Source of the DNA: Pseudoroseicyclus_A sp041714655
GTDB taxonomy: Bacteria; Pseudomonadota; Alphaproteobacteria; Rhodobacterales; Rhodobacteraceae
Length of the DNA stretch: 64,000 nt
Reading direction: 5' to 3'
Assembly: GCF_041714655.1 (NCBI RefSeq)
Contig: NZ_CP168219.1
Location: 3,224,001 to 3,288,000 of the forward strand
Below, piece by piece: positions 8,497-17,071 of this stretch. How positions within the stretch are numbered: position 1 is the stretch's first letter; each line of letters begins with the position of its first letter. The position numbers were made by a program, and so were the translations under genes. The notes under the pieces are model-generated. The model had not been told where the DNA came from. It did not search any database and saw only the letters and a list, made by a program, of their open reading frames with translations.

Positions 8497-9231
8497 ATGA
8501 GCACCCGCACGACACATTTCGGCCAGACCCATGAGCCCGCCGCGCGCGGCCTGACGCGCCTCCTGCGCGCCGCCCGGCAGCATCGCCGCGCCCTTGCGCT
8601 CGGCCTCGGCATCGTCGTCGCCGGTTGCGGCGCCGCGCCCACGGTCGGCAACTACAGCCTCGCGGTGCTCGAGAAGACCGCCCAGTTCCGCAACATCGCC
8701 ATGAGCACCGCCTGGGTCGCCCCCGCCGGCCGCATCATCGCGCTCGACCGGAACCTCGGCAGCGAATTCGAACAGAAGATCGCGCTGACGAACAACACCA
8801 CGCTGCCCGGCGACAACTTCATGTGGCTGCGCGCCCGGGTGCCGAGCGGCTATCCGGCCGGCAGCTTCCGGCTCGTCGACTTCCTCGGGCGCGTCGGCCA
8901 GGTGCCGACGCCCTTCACGCGGGTTAGCGACGAGAACCTGAACTACGGCGACGACACGCTCGGCCGCTACTTCTACCTGACGAACCAGGCCAGCGGCGAC
9001 ACCAACTGCGTGCTCGCCTTCCGCCGGATCGACAATGCCGGCCGGCTCCTGCCCCGCAACACCTCCATCCTCGAGGTCCTCATCCGCAACTGCGTCCGCG
9101 GTTCCGTGGAAGAGGCCCTCCGCCCCATCACCGATGCCCAGATCGGCGTTTCCGCCGTGGCGGGCATCGGCCCCGTGGAAGGCGGCAACCGGATGCTATC
9201 TCCGCTCGCCGCCCCCCTGTTGAACGAGTAA
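8497..9231 (+). CDS. bcsN: Cellulose biosynthesis lipoprotein, BcsN-like
   Basis: A 244-residue predicted lipoprotein opening the cellulose operon, four bases before bcsA. After a basic N-terminus there is a hydrophobic stretch ending in the lipobox IVVAGC (cysteine at about residue 46), so the mature protein should be lipid-anchored. The rest is soluble and beta-rich. In rhizobia and Rhodobacterales a protein called BcsN occupies this position in cellulose operons that lack bcsC; the assignment here rests on position, lipobox and overall appearance. The ATG at 8497 is preferred over an in-frame ATG at 8404 because it leaves a sensible export signal and keeps the near-palindrome outside the gene. 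Confidence 0.65.
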   Translation: MSTRTTHFGQTHEPAARGLTRLLRAARQHRRALALGLGIVVAGCGAAPTVGNYSLAVLEKTAQFRNIAMSTAWVAPAGRIIALDRNLGSEFEQKIALTNNTTLPGDNFMWLRARVPSGYPAGSFRLVDFLGRVGQVPTPFTRVSDENLNYGDDTLGRYFYLTNQASGDTNCVLAFRRIDNAGRLLPRNTSILEVLIRNCVRGSVEEALRPITDAQIGVSAVAGIGPVEGGNRMLSPLAAPLLNE

Positions 9232-9235
9232 AGCA

Positions 9236-11620
9236 ATGCTTGCAGCCCTGCAGTCTCCCCAAGGCACCGTCACCGCCGCCCCCTCCCGGGGGGAGCGGCC
9301 CAAACGGCGCTGGTTCAATCCGGACCTCTGGCTCTGGATCCTGCTGCTGCTGCCCATCGTGACCCTCGTCAGCGTGCCCACCTCCGTCGGCGGGCAGGCC
9401 TTCCTCTCCATCGTCGCCGTGATCCTCGTGGCGCTCTTGAAGCCCTTCGCGCGGATGCTGGTGCCGCGCTTCTTCCTGATGGCCACGGCCAGCGTCATCG
9501 TCATGCGCTACGCCCTGTGGCGGGTCGTCGAGACGATGCCGGAGCCGGGGCTGACCCTGTCGTTCATCGCCGCCTGCACGCTTCTGCTGGCGGAGGTCTA
9601 CGGCTTCTGCATCTTCTTCCTCAGCTCCTTCATCACCTCCGACCCGACCCGCCGGCCCTTCCCCAAGACGGTGGCGCCGGAGCGCCTGCCGACGGTGAAC
9701 GTGCTCGTGCCCTCCTACAACGAGCCGACGGACATGCTGCGCATCACGCTCTCGGCGTGCAAGAACATGATCTATCCGCATGACAAGCTGACGGTCGTGC
9801 TGTGCGACGACGGCGGCACCGACCAGCGCTGCAACGACAAGGACAAGACCAAGGCCATGGCCGCCCGGGCCCGGCGCGCCGAGCTGAAGCAGCTCTGCGA
9901 GGAGCTCGGCATCCGCTACTCGACCCGCGCCAAGAACGAGCACGCCAAAGCCGGCAACATGTCCGCCGCGCTGGCCAATCTCGACGGCGAGCTGGTCGTG
10001 GTCTTCGACGCCGACCACGTGCCGACCCGCGACTTCCTGGCGCGGACGGTCGGCTATTTCGTCGAGGATCCCAAGCTCTTCCTCTGCCAGACGCCGCACT
10101 TCTTCATCAACAAGGACCCGATCCAGCGGAACCTGCAGCTCTCCGAGAAATGCCCGCCGGAAAACGAGATGTTCTATTCCTACATCCACCGCGGTCTCGA
10201 CCGCTGGGACGGCGCCTTCTTCTGCGGCTCGGCCGCGGTGCTCCGCCGCTCGGCGCTCGACTCGGTCGGCGGCTTCTCGGGCGAGACGATCACCGAAGAC
10301 GCCGAGACGGCGCTCGACATCCATGCCACCGGCTGGCGCTCGATGTATCTGAACCGCGCCATGATCGCCGGCCTGCAGCCGGAGACCTTCTCGTCCTTCA
10401 TCCAGCAGCGCGGCCGCTGGGCGACCGGGATGATGCAGATCCTCCTGCTCAAGAACCCGATGTTCCGCCGCGGCCTGACCATGGCGCAGCGCCTTTGCTA
10501 CCTGAACTCCATGTCGATCTGGCTCTTCCCGATCATCCGGCTGATCTTCCTCTGCGCGCCGCTGGCCTATCTCTACTTCGGCGCCGAGATCCTGGTCGCC
10601 ACCTTCGGCGAGGCCATGGCCTACATGCTCGGCTATGTCGCCGTCTCCTTCATGGTGCAGAACGCCATCTATTCGCGCTTTCGCTGGCCGCTGATTTCGG
10701 AGATCTACGAGATCGCGCAGACGCCCTATCTGGCCATGGCCATCGTCAAGACGGTCATCAAGCCCCGCGGCGCCAAGTTCAACGTGACCGCCAAGGACGA
10801 GACGCTGCAGAACGACTTCATCTCGCCCGCCCACTGGCCGCTGACGATCCTCTGGGGGCTCATGGCTTCCGGCGTCGTCGCGCTGGTGATGCGCTGGATC
10901 GCCTTCCCCGGCGACCGGTCGGTGCTGGCCGTCGTCGGCGGCTGGGCGGTGTTCAACTTCCTGCTCGTCTCCATCGCCTGGCGGGCCGTGGCCGAGCGCA
11001 AGCAGCGCCGCGCCGCGCCCCGCGTCACGATGGACGTGCCGGCCGAGGTCTGGCTCGCCGAGGCGCCCGAGCGGCGCATCGAGGCCCGCATCCTCGACGC
11101 CTCGACCTCGGGCATGCGCGTCATGGTCACCGAGCCGCTCGAGGACGGCACCGGCCCCAAGCGCCGCAACGGCATGGAATACATGATCCGCCCGATGTTC
11201 GAGGATGCCCCGCATCTGGAAGCCGACATCGCCATGACGGCGATCTGCCTGCACCAGCGCCCGGACGGGATGCAGGTGGGCTCGGTCATCAATGCCGACC
11301 AGCCGACGAAGGCCCAAGTCGCCGTGGCCCAGCTCATCTTCGGTGACAGCGAGAACTGGCGGCGCGTCCGCTACAGCAGCCAGGGCCGCATCGGCCTGAT
11401 CCCGGGGCTCGGCTATGCCCTCTACCTCTTCCTCAACGGCTTCCCCAAGCTTCTCGGCGCGCTGATCCGCGAACCCATGCGCCGCCGCATGGCGCCCGAA
11501 GAGCGCGATCCCGCCAAGGAAGCGCATCTGCTCGCCTTCGGCGTCGACATCGAGGAACGCGAACGGATGCTGGCGCGGGCGAATGCCAATATCGCCAAGC
11601 TGCAGGAACAGGCAGCTTGA
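9236..11620 (+). CDS. bcsA: Cellulose synthase catalytic subunit (UDP-forming), BcsA
   Basis: This inner-membrane family 2 glycosyltransferase polymerises UDP-glucose into beta-1,4-glucan and moves the chain through its own channel. The 794-residue protein has all signatures. Membrane helices lie near residues 25-110. The UDP site is DDG near 190, FDADH is at about 258-262, the catalytic base TED is at about 353-355 and QQRGRW at about 390-395. The gating loop FNVTAK is at 515-520. A C-terminal PilZ domain binds c-di-GMP through RRAAPR (591-596) and DASTSG (621-626). All sites needed for allosteric activation by c-di-GMP are present. Its stop overlaps the start of bcsB. Confidence 0.98.
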   Translation: MLAALQSPQGTVTAAPSRGERPKRRWFNPDLWLWILLLLPIVTLVSVPTSVGGQAFLSIVAVILVALLKPFARMLVPRFFLMATASVIVMRYALWRVVETMPEPGLTLSFIAACTLLLAEVYGFCIFFLSSFITSDPTRRPFPKTVAPERLPTVNVLVPSYNEPTDMLRITLSACKNMIYPHDKLTVVLCDDGGTDQRCNDKDKTKAMAARARRAELKQLCEELGIRYSTRAKNEHAKAGNMSAALANLDGELVVVFDADHVPTRDFLARTVGYFVEDPKLFLCQTPHFFINKDPIQRNLQLSEKCPPENEMFYSYIHRGLDRWDGAFFCGSAAVLRRSALDSVGGFSGETITEDAETALDIHATGWRSMYLNRAMIAGLQPETFSSFIQQRGRWATGMMQILLLKNPMFRRGLTMAQRLCYLNSMSIWLFPIIRLIFLCAPLAYLYFGAEILVATFGEAMAYMLGYVAVSFMVQNAIYSRFRWPLISEIYEIAQTPYLAMAIVKTVIKPRGAKFNVTAKDETLQNDFISPAHWPLTILWGLMASGVVALVMRWIAFPGDRSVLAVVGGWAVFNFLLVSIAWRAVAERKQRRAAPRVTMDVPAEVWLAEAPERRIEARILDASTSGMRVMVTEPLEDGTGPKRRNGMEYMIRPMFEDAPHLEADIAMTAICLHQRPDGMQVGSVINADQPTKAQVAVAQLIFGDSENWRRVRYSSQGRIGLIPGLGYALYLFLNGFPKLLGALIREPMRRRMAPEERDPAKEAHLLAFGVDIEERERMLARANANIAKLQEQAA

Positions 11621-13893
11621 GCCACCGCTGGGTTCATATCCTGGCCCTGACCGCCGGCCTTCTCGGGGCCGGCGGTTTCGCGACCGCCCAGCAGCTCAGC
11701 GGCGAAGGGGTCATCGACCTCACGCCGATGCTGAACGCCATGCCCGGCCAGAGCGGGCAAGGCGATCAGACCGCCGATCCCGAACCTGCAGAGCCGCCGG
11801 CGGCGGACGCGGCACCCGACAGCGACCCCGCACCGCAGGAGAGCGAGGACGAGGATAGCGCCGAGGGCGCCCCCCGGAGCCCCGCCAGCCTGCCCGATTA
11901 CGGCCGCGCCCCGGCGCCGGGCGCCGAGGCCCCGCCCGCGCCGGTGGACACCGTTGAGGCCGCGCCGATCCTCCTGCCCTTCACGACGCGCCCCTTCTCG
12001 CAGATCCTGCGGATCTCGGGCGAAGGCGGCAGCGCCCGGATGACGGTCGTGATCGACGATCCGGGCCAGGCCAGCGAGCTCAGGCTCGCCGTCCGCTCCT
12101 CCGTCAACCTTCTGCCCGAGCAGTCGAGCCTCACCATCCTCCTCAACGGGGTGGAGATCGCCGAGCGCGTGCCCGATGCCTTCGAGGGCTTCGAGGTCAT
12201 GACCCTGCCGACCGATGCGCTGCAGCCCGGCGAGAACGAGCTGATCGTCCAGGCGACCCATACCCACCGGATCTTCTGCGGCCCCGAGGCCAGCTTCCAG
12301 ATCTGGACGGAGATCGACCTCGGCCAGAGCGGCCTCATCGTGCCGCGCACCGCCTTTTCCGCCAGCCCGCAGGGCATCCGCGAGGCGCTGGCGGCGCAGA
12401 TCGTCTCCGGCGGCGGGGTGACCGTCGAAAGCGCCGGCCCGGTGGCGCCCGAGCTTCTGTCCGAACTCGGCCAGCGGCTCCGCGCGCTGATCCCCGGCGC
12501 CGCGCCGACGATCACCGTGCGCTCGCCCTATTCCGCCGCCACCTCCGGTTCCCAGCCAGAGCTCGCCCGTATCGCGCTCATCGGTGGCGAGGCGCCGGTC
12601 GAGGAGCTGCGGCGCGGCGGCGACGGCGCGATGGTGCTCGTCCTCGGCGGGCCGTTCGAGCCCGGGCGGCTCGATGCCTGGCTGCCCCAGCCCGTGCCCG
12701 CAAGCGACCTGCCGCATATGACGCCGGGCGAGCCGCTCAGCATCGAGGGAATGGAGGCCGGCACCGTCGCCTTCGAAAGCCGCTACGCGCGGGCCGACAT
12801 CCGCTTCACGCTGCCCGAGGACTGGCTGCTCAGCGCCTCGCAGAAGGCCGAGATCGACCTCAGCTACAGCTATGCCGAGGGCCTGCCCGAGGGCTCGCTG
12901 ATGCTGGTGAAGGTCAATGACACGACCGTCCGGCTCCTGCCGCTCTTCGGCCAGGGCGGCGAGGCCCTGCCGCGGCTGCCGGTCGGCCTACCGGCGCGGC
13001 TGCTCCATGCCGGCGCCAACGAGCTGAGTTTCGAGGCCATCGTCCCCGGCGATCCGCCCGATCTGCCCTGCGCCCGGCTGAACGGGCCCTATGTGCAGAT
13101 CGACAGCTCGACAGCGCTGAGCGTGCCGCCCTCGCCGGCGATGGATTACCCGACCATCACCGATGCGCTGCGCCATCTGACGCCTGAGGCGGTGCAGACG
13201 CCGCCGGGCATCGATGCGCGCGGCCTCTCCGGCCGCACCGTCGCGGCCGTGCAGGCCGGGTTCCAGCCACTCGAGGGCTCCGCCGGCGGCACGCTCACGA
13301 TCACCGGGCTGGCCGAGATGGAACGGGCGACGCTGTCGCGCATCGGCGTGACGCGCGGGGTGGTGGAGCAGCTGCTGGCGCCGATCGGCACGGCGGCGCC
13401 CGCCGCAGCCGAGCCGGCCGCCGGCGCCGGGTCGCGGATCCGCCGCGCCTTCGACAGGATCGGCGCCTGGGTCATCGAATTCGCGATGCCGGGCGATCCG
13501 CCGCTCGAGACCTGGCTCGCCGAACGGCAGGGCGCCGCGCTTCTCTATCTCGACGACCCCGCAGACCCCTTGTCGATGACGCTGGTCCTCGCCCCGGGCA
13601 TCACCCCGCGCGACATCGCGGCGGCCCTGTCGGATGCGCGCTTCGACCCCTACGGGCCGAGCGGCGCCGCGGCCGTGCTCACCGATGGCGGCGCCTGGGA
13701 AAGCTGGCGCGCCGCGACGCAGCCCCCGCGCCTGCAGGAACCCCTGTCGCTGGCCAACTTCCGGACCGTCGCGGGCAATTACGCATCATGGTCTCCGGCG
13801 CTTTTCGTGGCGATCCTTGCGGGGCTGGTGGTGATGTCGGTATTGCTTGGGCTGTCCTTTGTCGTGAGGACGAGAGGACGCAACAAGCGATGA
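11617..13893 (+). CDS. bcsB: Cellulose synthase periplasmic subunit BcsB
   Basis: BcsB is the periplasmic partner of BcsA: alternating carbohydrate-binding and flavodoxin-like domains guide the glucan, and a C-terminal helix anchors it to the membrane. The 758-residue product starts with a signal peptide (residues 1-24, cleavage near ATAQQ). An acidic, proline-rich linker follows (about residues 45-105), then the conserved body with NLLPEQSSLTILLNGVEI and ATHTHRIFCGPEA. One transmembrane segment near residues 728-750 (LFVAILAGLVVMSVLLGLSF) is followed by a basic tail. The start is TTG at 11617, overlapping the bcsA stop as TTGA, which implies translational coupling. The disordered acidic linker before the first domain is longer than I would expect. 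Confidence 0.95.
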   Translation: MSHRWVHILALTAGLLGAGGFATAQQLSGEGVIDLTPMLNAMPGQSGQGDQTADPEPAEPPAADAAPDSDPAPQESEDEDSAEGAPRSPASLPDYGRAPAPGAEAPPAPVDTVEAAPILLPFTTRPFSQILRISGEGGSARMTVVIDDPGQASELRLAVRSSVNLLPEQSSLTILLNGVEIAERVPDAFEGFEVMTLPTDALQPGENELIVQATHTHRIFCGPEASFQIWTEIDLGQSGLIVPRTAFSASPQGIREALAAQIVSGGGVTVESAGPVAPELLSELGQRLRALIPGAAPTITVRSPYSAATSGSQPELARIALIGGEAPVEELRRGGDGAMVLVLGGPFEPGRLDAWLPQPVPASDLPHMTPGEPLSIEGMEAGTVAFESRYARADIRFTLPEDWLLSASQKAEIDLSYSYAEGLPEGSLMLVKVNDTTVRLLPLFGQGGEALPRLPVGLPARLLHAGANELSFEAIVPGDPPDLPCARLNGPYVQIDSSTALSVPPSPAMDYPTITDALRHLTPEAVQTPPGIDARGLSGRTVAAVQAGFQPLEGSAGGTLTITGLAEMERATLSRIGVTRGVVEQLLAPIGTAAPAAAEPAAGAGSRIRRAFDRIGAWVIEFAMPGDPPLETWLAERQGAALLYLDDPADPLSMTLVLAPGITPRDIAAALSDARFDPYGPSGAAAVLTDGGAWESWRAATQPPRLQEPLSLANFRTVAGNYASWSPALFVAILAGLVVMSVLLGLSFVVRTRGRNKR

Positions 13894-13906
13894 GCCGGAC
13901 TGCCGA

Positions 13907-15007
13907 ATGAACCGCAGACATGCCCTTGGAGCGCTTGCCTGCGCCGTCACCCTGCCGCGCCTGACAACGCCCCTGCCCGCCGCTGCCCAATCGGCGGAGA
14001 CCCAGCCGGCCAGCAGTGCCGCGCAGGCGCTGACCGAGGCCTGGGGCCTCTGGAAAGGCTCCTATCTCGCCGATGACGGCCGCGTCGTCGACGAGCTGCA
14101 GGAGGGCGCCAGCCATTCGGAAAGCCAGAGCTACGGGCTGCTCCTCGCCGCCACCCTGCGCGACGAGGCCGCCTTCGACCTGATCGACAGCTGGACCCTG
14201 CGCAACCTCGGCATCCGCGACGACCGGCTTCTCGCCTGGCGCTGGCTGCCGGATGTGATGCCGCACGTGCCCGATCTCAACAACGCCAGCGACGGCGATC
14301 TCTTCTATGCCTGGGCGCTGATCCGCGGCGCCGAGGCCTTCGACCGTCCGCAGCTCAAGGAGCGGGCCGCCGCCATGGCCCGCGATCTCGCCGCGAGCTG
14401 CGTGCTGGAATCAGACGGCGCCGCGCGCCGGCTCGTCTTCGTTCCCGCCGCCGACGGCTTCGCGCGCGAGAGCGGCAACGTGATCAACCCCTCCTACTAC
14501 ATGCCCCGCGCCATGGAGGATATCGCCGAGGCCACCGGCATCTCGGCCTTCGCCGCGGCCGCCCGCGACGGCATGTCGATCATGAGCGAGCTTTCCGTCC
14601 AAGGGCTGATGCCCGACTGGATCACCCTCGGGCCGGAAGGCTTCTTCCCCGATCCCGAGCTGCCCGACCGCAACGGCTACGACGCCATGCGCGTGCCGCT
14701 CTTCCTCATCTGGTCGGGCCTCGGCAACCACCCGGCCGTCCGCCGCCAGGCCGAGGCGCTCGGCATGGCCGCCGCCGCGCAGGTGCCGACCCCGGTCGTG
14801 ATGAACCGCATGACCTATGCCGTGCAGGAAACCAGCGAGAACCCGGGCTATGCCGCGCTCGGCGGGCTCGTCTCCTGCGTGGCATCGGGGCTGAACGGCG
14901 CTGCCATGCCCCGCTTCGCAGCCGACCAACCCTATTACCCGGCGACGCTGCACATGTTTGCAATGATCGCCCAGATCGAGGCCTCACCGTCATGCGTCCC
15001 CATCTGA
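13907..15007 (+). CDS. bcsZ: Periplasmic cellulase BcsZ (glycoside hydrolase family 8)
   Basis: An endo-beta-1,4-glucanase that trims or untangles nascent cellulose in the periplasm. The 366-residue precursor has an RR-type signal peptide (MNRRHALGALACAV...; cleavage near AAAQS). The family 8 acid/base glutamate lies in HSESQSYGLLLA (Glu72), and the catalytic aspartate region is NNASDGDLFYAWAL (Asp129/Asp131). NPSYYMPRAM and YDAMRVPLFLIW are further family landmarks. It starts 13 bp after bcsB, and its end overlaps the following TPR gene by 16 bases. Both spacings fit one operon. Confidence 0.95.
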   Translation: MNRRHALGALACAVTLPRLTTPLPAAAQSAETQPASSAAQALTEAWGLWKGSYLADDGRVVDELQEGASHSESQSYGLLLAATLRDEAAFDLIDSWTLRNLGIRDDRLLAWRWLPDVMPHVPDLNNASDGDLFYAWALIRGAEAFDRPQLKERAAAMARDLAASCVLESDGAARRLVFVPAADGFARESGNVINPSYYMPRAMEDIAEATGISAFAAAARDGMSIMSELSVQGLMPDWITLGPEGFFPDPELPDRNGYDAMRVPLFLIWSGLGNHPAVRRQAEALGMAAAAQVPTPVVMNRMTYAVQETSENPGYAALGGLVSCVASGLNGAAMPRFAADQPYYPATLHMFAMIAQIEASPSCVPI

Positions 15008-16500
15008 TCCTCCGCGCCGCTCTCACGGCCCTCGCCCTCACCGCCAGCCCGCTGGCCCTCGTGCCCGCGGCTCTCGCGCAGGAGGCGGCAGCCAGCCCGA
15101 GTTCGGAAGATCTTCGGGCGCTGCGCTACTACATCCAGAACAACGAGACCGCCGCGATCTCCGCCGAGATCCGCCGGCTGCAGATCGACTTCCCCGGCTG
15201 GACGCCGCCGTCGGATCTGCAATCGCTGCTCGTCACCGGCCCCTCGACGGAGGTCGACCAGATCTATGCCCGCATCGCCGCGGGCGATACCGAAGCCGCC
15301 CGCCGGCTCATCACCACGACGCAGGCCGCCTTCCCGAACTGGACGCCGCCCGCCGACATGATGACGCTGCTCAGCCTCGCCGAGGCGCAGGCCAATTTCG
15401 ACCAGGCGGTGACGCAGCAGAACCTCTCGCGGGCGCTCGAGCTCGCGATCGACAATCCGCAGCTCCTGTCCTGCAACCGGATCAACAACACCTGGGAGCT
15501 GGCCGCCCTGCAGGCGCGCGGCGGCAACAATGCCGCGGCGCTCGCCGCCTACCGGCAGATCGTCCAGGCCTGTTCCGGCAGCCAGGAGATCGTGGCGACC
15601 ATCGAAAAGGCGGATGCCGTCGCCTCCGTCGCCGAGCTCCGCCAGCTCATCGCCACCGCGCAGACCCGCCTGCCGGCGCTGTCCGGTACGCTCACGGCGC
15701 TCGAAAGCCGGCTCCTTGCCGGGCGCGGCGTCGCCGGCGGCGGCAGCGACAGTGCCGCGGCCGAGCCCGAGCCCGCAGCGGCGGAGGAAGCGCCGCGCCC
15801 GGAGCGCCCCGCCGCCGCGCCGCAGCCGGCGAGCCAGCCGCGCCCGGTGGTGGCGCCGCCCGTGGCCCTTCCCACGGCGCCCTCCAGCTCCTCGGCCCTG
15901 CCCTCGACCCTCGCCAGCAGCCCCTATGCGAGCCTGCCGCCCCGCGGCGACGGGCGGCTCGGCGCCGTCCGCGCCGCTGCGCAGGCGGAGAACTACCGGC
16001 AGTGCATCTTCGATTCGACGAACCCGCGCTCGCTCGAGGTCGCCTATGAGCGCGCCTGGTGCGCCTACAACATCGACCGGCCGATGGAGGCGCTGGCCCT
16101 CTTCACCGCCTCGGCGGACGGACGGCTCGGCGGCCTCGTGCAGCGCGACGCGCGCTACGGCATGGCGCTGTCGATGCTCGAGCTCGACATGACCGACGCC
16201 GCCTCGATGATCGCCGCCCGCACGGATTTCGACGCCGCGCAGCGCCGGACGATCGAGACGATCATCCTCGATCAGCGCGGTGTGCGCGCCTATGACCAGG
16301 GCAAGTATCGCGACGCGATCATATTCTTCGACGAGCTGGAGCGGGTGCAGGGCCAGCTCCGCCGGGATCTGGAGATCCTGCGCGGCTATGCCATGCTCAA
16401 TTCCGGCGACCAGCGCGGCGCGCTGCAGGTCTTTAGCCGCCTGAATGCCGAACTCTCGACGGACGAGACCCGCCAGGCGCTCGCCGCCGCGCGGAACTAG
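14992..16500 (+). CDS. Cellulose-operon periplasmic TPR protein (stand-in for BcsC N-domain)
   Basis: A 502-residue exported protein closing the bcs operon. Signal peptide residues 1-29 (…PAALAQ). Two tandem modules of about 47 residues (30-76 and 77-123) each end in the motif FPGWTPPSDL or FPNWTPPADM. Helical TPR-like repeats follow, then a proline/alanine linker (about 245-315) and a C-terminal set of TPR helices. No outer-membrane beta-barrel follows, and BcsC is more than twice this long. Cellulose operons without bcsC are known to carry a shorter TPR protein in this place, sometimes called BcsK; I have not assigned that symbol. It probably scaffolds or guides the glucan in the periplasm; the outer-membrane exit is not encoded here. 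Confidence 0.75.
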   Translation: MRPHLILRAALTALALTASPLALVPAALAQEAAASPSSEDLRALRYYIQNNETAAISAEIRRLQIDFPGWTPPSDLQSLLVTGPSTEVDQIYARIAAGDTEAARRLITTTQAAFPNWTPPADMMTLLSLAEAQANFDQAVTQQNLSRALELAIDNPQLLSCNRINNTWELAALQARGGNNAAALAAYRQIVQACSGSQEIVATIEKADAVASVAELRQLIATAQTRLPALSGTLTALESRLLAGRGVAGGGSDSAAAEPEPAAAEEAPRPERPAAAPQPASQPRPVVAPPVALPTAPSSSSALPSTLASSPYASLPPRGDGRLGAVRAAAQAENYRQCIFDSTNPRSLEVAYERAWCAYNIDRPMEALALFTASADGRLGGLVQRDARYGMALSMLELDMTDAASMIAARTDFDAAQRRTIETIILDQRGVRAYDQGKYRDAIIFFDELERVQGQLRRDLEILRGYAMLNSGDQRGALQVFSRLNAELSTDETRQALAAARN

Positions 16501-16604
16501 GCGGGGCCGGGACGCGGCCCCCGGGGCTTGGCGGGGGCTTGGCGGAGCGCCGCCCCACGCCTACATTGAGGGTTCCACCTGAGCCAACTCTGGAGGACCC
16601 CACC

Positions 16605-16793
16605 ATGAGCAAGCTTGATCTCGATCACAGCCGCGCCACCAGCGGCGCGCGCACCCGCGCCTATCTGCGCATCGACCGGGCGGAGGCCGCCGAAGGCAGC
16701 CATCCGGCCACCAAGGCCGCGCATCGCGGCCGCGGGGCGGCGGGCGGCCGGCTGAAGCCCTTCACCCGCATCGAACGCGGGCAGAAGGCGTAG
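16605..16793 (+). CDS. Small basic protein of unknown function (62 aa)
   Basis: A 62-residue basic, glycine/alanine/arginine-rich protein (MSKLDLDHSRATSGARTR...). The ATG at 16605 follows TGGAGGACCCC, a plausible ribosome site, and gives a natural small gene 104 bp after the bcs operon. There is no membrane segment, cysteine or known motif. Its 3' end overlaps the 3' end of a small convergent gene by 32 bases, so at least one of the two could be misassigned. Confidence 0.5.
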   Translation: MSKLDLDHSRATSGARTRAYLRIDRAEAAEGSHPATKAAHRGRGAAGGRLKPFTRIERGQKA

Positions 16794-16983
16794 GAGCCTG
16801 AGGCACCGGGGCGCCCGGTGCCTCCCCTTCGCCGCCGGGCCTGCGACGATGGAAGAGCCTCCGGAAAAGCGCAGGCAGCGGCTCGGCATGGGTCTCGTAG
16901 AAGCTTTGCTCGGCCGCGATGCGGGCCTTGCGGCCTTCCGGCGCGGTCTCGGCAGCGGATTTGGCGGGGGGAAGTACGAACAT
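16762..16983 (-). CDS. Small protein of unknown function (73 aa), divergent from LysR gene
   Basis: A 73-residue protein starting MFVLPPAKSAAETAPEGRKA on the minus strand. A strong ribosome site (AAAGGAGAAG) lies eight bases before the ATG, the best support for the gene. A central amphipathic stretch with EQSFYETHAEPLPALFRRLF is followed by a proline-rich tail with no predicted membrane segment. It is transcribed away from the LysR gene across an 88-bp shared promoter region. That is the usual layout for a LysR regulator and its target. Confidence 0.55.
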   Translation of the reverse strand: MFVLPPAKSAAETAPEGRKARIAAEQSFYETHAEPLPALFRRLFHRRRPGGEGEAPGAPVPQAPTPSARVRCG

Positions 16984-17071
16984 CAGGCTTCTCCTTTCTC
17001 TTTCACAAGTGATAATATTTCCCACGATTGGCCGCTGATAACTGGCCGAGATCGAAGAGGGTCTTTCACCC
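16984..17071. promoter_or_regulatory. divergent promoter/operator between small gene and LysR regulator
   Basis: An A/T-rich 88-bp spacer in GC-rich surroundings. CTTTCAC occurs near both ends (about 16999 and 17063), and TGATAA appears twice (about 17009 and 17036), around CACGATTGG. Repeated half-sites between divergent genes are what a LysR-type regulator would bind. Exact promoter elements cannot be assigned with confidence. Confidence 0.4.

Noticed and set aside
8060..8500. 146-codon frame in the bcs leader
   Set aside because: Composition is Arg/Pro/Ala-rich with no motif, and it runs through both palindromes and into the bcsN start.
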